Below, one piece after another: positions 59,901-64,000 of a stretch of 64,000 bases of DNA. Location of the stretch: the NCBI GenBank assembly GCA_034687125.1, contig JAQGBZ010000084.1:1-64000 (forward strand). The letters are read 5' to 3'. The DNA comes from Neelides folsomi. Lineage: Eukaryota; Arthropoda; Collembola; Neelipleona; Neelidae. Within the stretch, counting starts at the first letter, position 1. Every line of letters starts with the position of its first letter. A program made the position numbers and the translations under genes. A model generated the notes under the pieces. It made no database searches, was not told the DNA's origin, and saw nothing but the letters and a program-made list of their open reading frames with translations.

Positions 59901-62500
59901 GTTTGTAAAAATTTTGAAAATTAATATCAGAATAAAGGGCGATGAAATATTGACAGAAGATTTTCGTGCTTTGCATTCAAAAGGGACGATGATGATTCTT
60001 CTCATTCCACTTGAGAACTTGAGACCAAACTCCTTCATTTTTCCTATTTATGCAAATGCGGGAATTTTGCCCAAACTCTGCTTTTTCTATTACCAACAAA
60101 GCTTATCGACATCATTTCCCCTAAATCTCTCTTGTCAACAGTCGGCTTTTAATTCATTATGCAAATAGCCCCAATTTCTTTCATTTCCTCCACTCACTTC
60201 CAGACTAACTTTCTTCTAATTCCAATTTTGTTTATTAAAACAATAGGCATTGGTTTTAAGTATAATTACACGGCTGATTATTGTAAAACCATTATTTCAT
60301 ATCTTAGAGTACAAGACTATATCTTAATTGTTTAGCACTATAACAATAACTCTTTATAGCGTCTTTCTTGATAAAGGCTTTAAAAACTGAAATGAGTTTT
60401 GTTCCAAGGAATAAAATTCCTTTGTATTTCAATGGGCCATTGTAGTGGCCATCTCTCACGTAAACTTAAAGTAAATAAAAAGCTAATGCCAACCATCCAA
60501 CATCAAACTTTAAACAGGTTTGGAGCAAGCGGGGAAAATCCTTCGAAATTTAACCGTAGTTTATAGGGATGAGGGGGGGGGATAATTAAAAAGATAAAAT
60601 TAGCACCTTAAAAACGTTCTAAATGGGTTATTTTAAAATAGCAAGAAAGGAGTAAATGAAATAAATTAGAGGCAAAGAATGGAGAAAGGATCGGGAGATA
60701 AAGGGAAAGTTTAGGGATCGGAGGAAAGTAAAGTTTGTTAAGAAATTAAAAGTTTTACCATTTAAAGGCTAAAATGAGCGTTGGGTTAATTATGTATAAT
60801 TTTGGAAGTGATGAGGATGGGAAGTTTGAGGGAGGAATTGGAGTCGACAATAATAGAGAGCCGTTGGAGTGGGATGAAGGAAGCGATAAGGATGATTATC
60901 TCTCCTCCACTCCATATTATCTTCTCTCATTACGAGACTCGGTTGGATAAGTGTGAGATTGGGACGTAAAGTCGGGAGGGTCTTATCGGTCCTTTACTTA
61001 CACTTACTACCCAATTACGCTTCCTTGTCTCGAGCCATGTTTAAGCTCTGCAGAGACTTAATGTTGGTCCAATGGAGGGCCAATTGTGATACTGGCCATG
61101 TAGAAAAAGATCTCGAATCAAATCCCTCTTAGGGAGAAAAGCGAAATAGACCGGAGGGATCAATGTTCCAAAATGTTCCTCACTTCCACTACCAAACTAC
61201 TTACTTCATTCTCCAACCACCAATTTCCCACAGTTTCTCTCTCCGTCCAATTCCTCTCGCCAAGGAAGAGGAAAACAAATGTTGGAGGGTTAATTGCTCC
61301 CAAGGACAACATATTGATTTGGCAATGCTAATTGCCCCAACAGCCAATTAAACCCCCCCCCCCCCCCCGGATTCCAAAACAAGAAAGTAAGAGTTTGCCA
61401 AATAAGAATTTTAAAAGATTTAAAGGAATTTAAACCAGAATGGTAAATATGAGACATTTAAAAGCAAGTGGGAAGATTTCCAATTGACAGATGGATTTTT
61501 GTTCCAAACAATGAGAAGTTAATTAAACGGCGGAGGAGCGTCGGAATAAATTTTTCGGTGTAAGTGATCCATTAAGAGAAATAATTGGTGCGGGAATTAA
61601 ATTTCCTTCTCGTGAAAGATGTGATGAAGGAGATCTTTAATTTGGGTATAGAGAGATTCTTGAGAAAGGAATGAATTGTGCCGTTGTTGGGGCTGAGCCA
61701 TAAGATTGTGAGATTCCCGGGTTTGGGGAAACAAAAGGGCCGGGATGAGGAGAGAGTTATTAATATGGAGGCATCATAGGGGACAAAGTTGCAATTTTGG
61801 GGACGGGAGGGGGGGAGAGGCTATTCTCTTGTTTTAATTAGGTGCTAAAGTTTCTGGTGGCTTTTTGTTTTTCCTCTCCCGTTTTCCTCCGACGAGGGAG
61901 GCGAGAGACAAGAGTTCTCTGCATTAATTAGGGAATTTATTTGTAATTACTCCCGAGTTTTGGATTTTCTCGAGAAATGGAAAGGAGGAGATTGCTAAGT
62001 TTATAATAATAATCGTCTTACCAGATGGCTCACATTCGAAAATGACACAAAACTAATTAAAATTCTCTAGGGTACCTCGGCCGACGTCCTCACAAAGCCC
62101 TGTCCTTCCCACCCGAGACTCCCACCTAACAGTCCAACAGTTTGAACAAAGTTGATTCTAATACGGTTCAATGAACTCTCTTTTAATTTAAACCTGGGAC
62201 TCATAATGGCAAATTCATTTACATTTAATCACTCACTCACAAAACTTATTATCACTCTTTTCCCTACGCCCTCAAATTGATAAATTTATCTAGTTGCAAA
62301 ATACTTTAAACATTTAATTTATTTCACACATAAATACACTTACATTAAATATTTAATAGGTATATAATATAATACGTATATATGGTAATATATACATAGT
62401 TTGACAACCCGAAAGGACCGGTGAGCTAATGCGGAGTAAAAGCACAAAATGAATAAATTATAACTTGCTTTATTTAACCAATATTTAACTTGAGCACAAA
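56971..62500. other. Gene-free stretch, mixed to AT-rich
   Basis: No recognisable gene. AT-rich at 57.3-58.6 and 59.5-60.6 kb. Contains homopolymer tracts: 9 G at 60573-60581 and 16 C at 61353-61368. Nothing else is supportable. Confidence 0.5.
61353..61368 (+). repeat. Poly-C run of 16
   Basis: Sixteen consecutive C residues. Such tracts are unstable and often mis-sized in assemblies. Confidence 0.9.
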
Positions 62501-62583
62501 ATAGTAAGAATTAATTAAGGGAATAAAATGAAAAATGAAATAAAATATTAAACGAAAAACTTAATGAACTATTAAATGAAAGA

Positions 62584-62646
62584 AATAAATGAAAAAGAAC
62601 TTGAAAATTAAATAAAGTATGAGAAGGGAACAAATTGGGAAACTTG
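62584..62646 (+). repeat. Direct repeat copy 1
   Basis: A 63-bp A-rich sequence, repeated nearly exactly at 63042-63132. It ends with a distinctive string, GGGAACAAATTGGGAAACTTG. The two copies flank the degraded coding-like segment. Confidence 0.85.
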
Positions 62647-63400
62647 TTTTGCCTCCTAGTTTTCCTGGTTCTGTTGAATCGGAGGAACCGAAGAAGCTCC
62701 AGCATAGGGCGATTGTCTTTGCATTGGCAGCTGCATGCATGACTGTTGAAACGAGCCGGAATGAAATTGTTGCTGTTCCCTCCTTAGCTGTTTGGCGGGG
62801 CTGAGAGGAACAAACATCTCGGCCTTTAAGAGCTCACGCAATCGACGAGAACGAACCTCGTTGATTTTGCGGAATCGGGAATAAAATTCGAGACTTGATT
62901 GTGTGTGGGATAGTCCTGAATGTCATTGGGCACAGTGCGGATGAGATGACGAACGCGATCGGCTTCATTTATGAAGGTCTAGAAAGTACATGGAGTTTTC
63001 GCCATAAAGGATTGCACATCATCACCGATGTTGAATTTAGGAATAAATGAAAAAGAGCTTGAAAATTAAATAAAATATGAAAAAAATTGAAAATTAAATA
63101 AAGTATGAGAAGGGAACAAATTGGGAAACTTGGCGAATTGAGCGTAAGGCCTTAGAGCAATGAACAGTGTCGCGAACGAGCCCAGGTGTAGCAGATGAGT
63201 GAAGAGTGAGGTCGAGAGAAAATGTCAAGGAGGGCGGATGAGTCTTTCCAGCAAGCGTCTTCAGTGGCCGTATTGGATTGGATAGAGATAGTAGGGGCAG
63301 GGGAGTTTAATGGATAGATTGAATAGAAGGAGCCTTGGACTCTGAGGAGCAGGAAACGGGAAGGTGATTGACAGGGCATTGCTAATTAGAATAATAAATA
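62647..63400 (-). pseudogene. Degraded coding-like segment, possibly a retrotransposon gag remnant
   Basis: On the - strand, 62656-62841 is open and encodes a Gln-rich, basic stretch (RELLKAEMFV, then QLRREQQQ). Upstream, 62850-63040 reads in a different frame with protein-like content (INEADRVRHLIRTV) but has a stop and a frame change. 63152-63379 is open again. Charged helical segments followed by a Gln/Pro-rich end resemble Gag-like polyproteins of LTR elements, but I see no protease, reverse transcriptase, zinc knuckle or LTR. The frame breaks and the repeat insertion indicate a dead copy. Unspecific and low confidence. Confidence 0.25.
63042..63132 (+). repeat. Direct repeat copy 2, with internal duplication
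   Basis: Matches 62584-62646 and has an extra insertion of about 28 bp created by a second copy of GAAAATTAAATAAA. The same GGGAACAAATTGGGAAACTTG end is present. Confidence 0.85.
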
Positions 63401-63618
63401 AGGAGATTGAGGATTCTTCCTCAAAATAGGTATATTATGTAAACATTATATATGATATACATACCTATAGTATAAAATATATGTACAGGTATATAGTATG
63501 TAAATAACCAAATACCATTGATAATTGTTAAATAATAAAATTGTCTGATTGTTCAATATTCATGCCATAAATATTGTTCCACTCTGTTAAATTGTTTTGA
63601 AATAAAAACATACACTTA
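63401..63618. other. AT-rich spacer
   Basis: TATA/TACATA-rich sequence between the degraded coding-like segment and the foldback element. No feature recognised. Confidence 0.5.
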
Positions 63619-63755
63619 TTCTCCGTTACCAGTTAGCTGCGGATTTCACGGTTTTGAAAAACACGTGATTTTCTAACGTTCGATTTCATTGTAAATCAAT
63701 TGAATATTTCTCGCGAAAAAAACCGCGAAATCCGCAGCTAAGTGGTAACGGAGAA
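63619..63755. mobile_element. MITE-like foldback element with TA target duplication
   Basis: 137 bp. Left arm 63619-63647 and right arm 63727-63755 are 29-bp inverted repeats with one mismatch, starting TTCTCCGTTACC. Weaker pairing continues inward (ACGGTTTT against the CCGCG side). The element is flanked on both sides by TA, the target duplication typical of Tc1/mariner-type elements. It has no coding capacity, so it would need a transposase from elsewhere. The interior is AT-rich. Confidence 0.75.
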
Positions 63756-64000
63756 TACATTTAGATCTTATATGTAATGTCTGTAGTTACTAGGAAGTGG
63801 ATGAAGCGTGTAATTGAGCTAAATAGTAAAAGATGAAGTCATGTTAATGCAGTAAAAGGACTGAGATTTAGACCAAGTTTATCATTCCCTTCTTGTCAGG
63901 GTTGAATCGAGATGGGAAGAATTACGAGACCCTCAATTGCCTCCATGTGAGGAGATAGGAACAAGAGTTTGAGTTGATAGGGGCTCTTTACTTTTATTGA
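63756..64000. other. Right edge of window, no feature seen
   Basis: Mixed composition after the foldback element. No reading frame or repeat of note. Confidence 0.5.

Noticed and set aside
1-64000. tRNA, rRNA, CRISPR arrays and bacterial-type operons
   Set aside because: No GGTTCRA-type tRNA T-arm in a plausible cloverleaf, no rRNA-like sequence, and no spaced direct-repeat array were seen. The window is eukaryotic.

Overview
The window is nuclear DNA from an animal, almost certainly an arthropod and most likely an insect. It is AT-rich and intron-containing, and recognisable coding sequence covers only about 2% of it. The two genes I can identify encode LIM-only proteins of the LMO1/LMO3 (rhombotin) class that match insect Beadex/dLMO nearly residue for residue. 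Short TTAGG-type runs, the arthropod telomere unit, occur inside one intron. AT-rich tracts full of TACCT/AGGTA words recall hemipteran intergenic DNA as I remember it, but I cannot name the species.

Layout. Positions 1-16819 hold no gene I recognise. LMO gene A is on the + strand: a probable first coding exon (16820-16889), a 6-kb intron, then four exons between 22882 and 24639, giving a model of 287 residues. About 20.4 kb without a recognisable gene follows (24640-45087), alternating between GC-richer and very AT-rich blocks. LMO gene B is on the - strand: four coding exons from 50567 down to 45088, giving a model of 218 residues. The two genes are therefore tail to tail. From 50568 to 64000 there is no confident gene. 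This part holds a possible 5' exon and promoter for gene B near 56.9 kb, a degraded retroelement-like stretch at 62.65-63.4 kb, and a 137-bp TA-flanked inverted-repeat element (MITE-like) at 63619-63755.

How the genes work together. LMO proteins have two LIM zinc-binding modules and no DNA-binding domain. In insects Beadex/dLMO competes with LIM-homeodomain factors such as Apterous for the co-factor Chip/LDB. The paralogues encode an identical 88-residue core spanning LIM1 and LIM2, although about 37 of those codons differ synonymously. Their N-terminal and C-terminal tails are unrelated, and each has an intron in the LIM region that the other lacks. This suggests an old duplication under strong protein-level constraint, with divergence limited to tails, splicing and probably expression. 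The large gene-poor flanks would suit shared or divided regulatory DNA, but I have not shown that.

Limits. Exon calls rest on reading-frame continuity, splice-site sequence and family knowledge. No transcript or database evidence was available. UTR ends, promoters and poly(A) sites are tentative.
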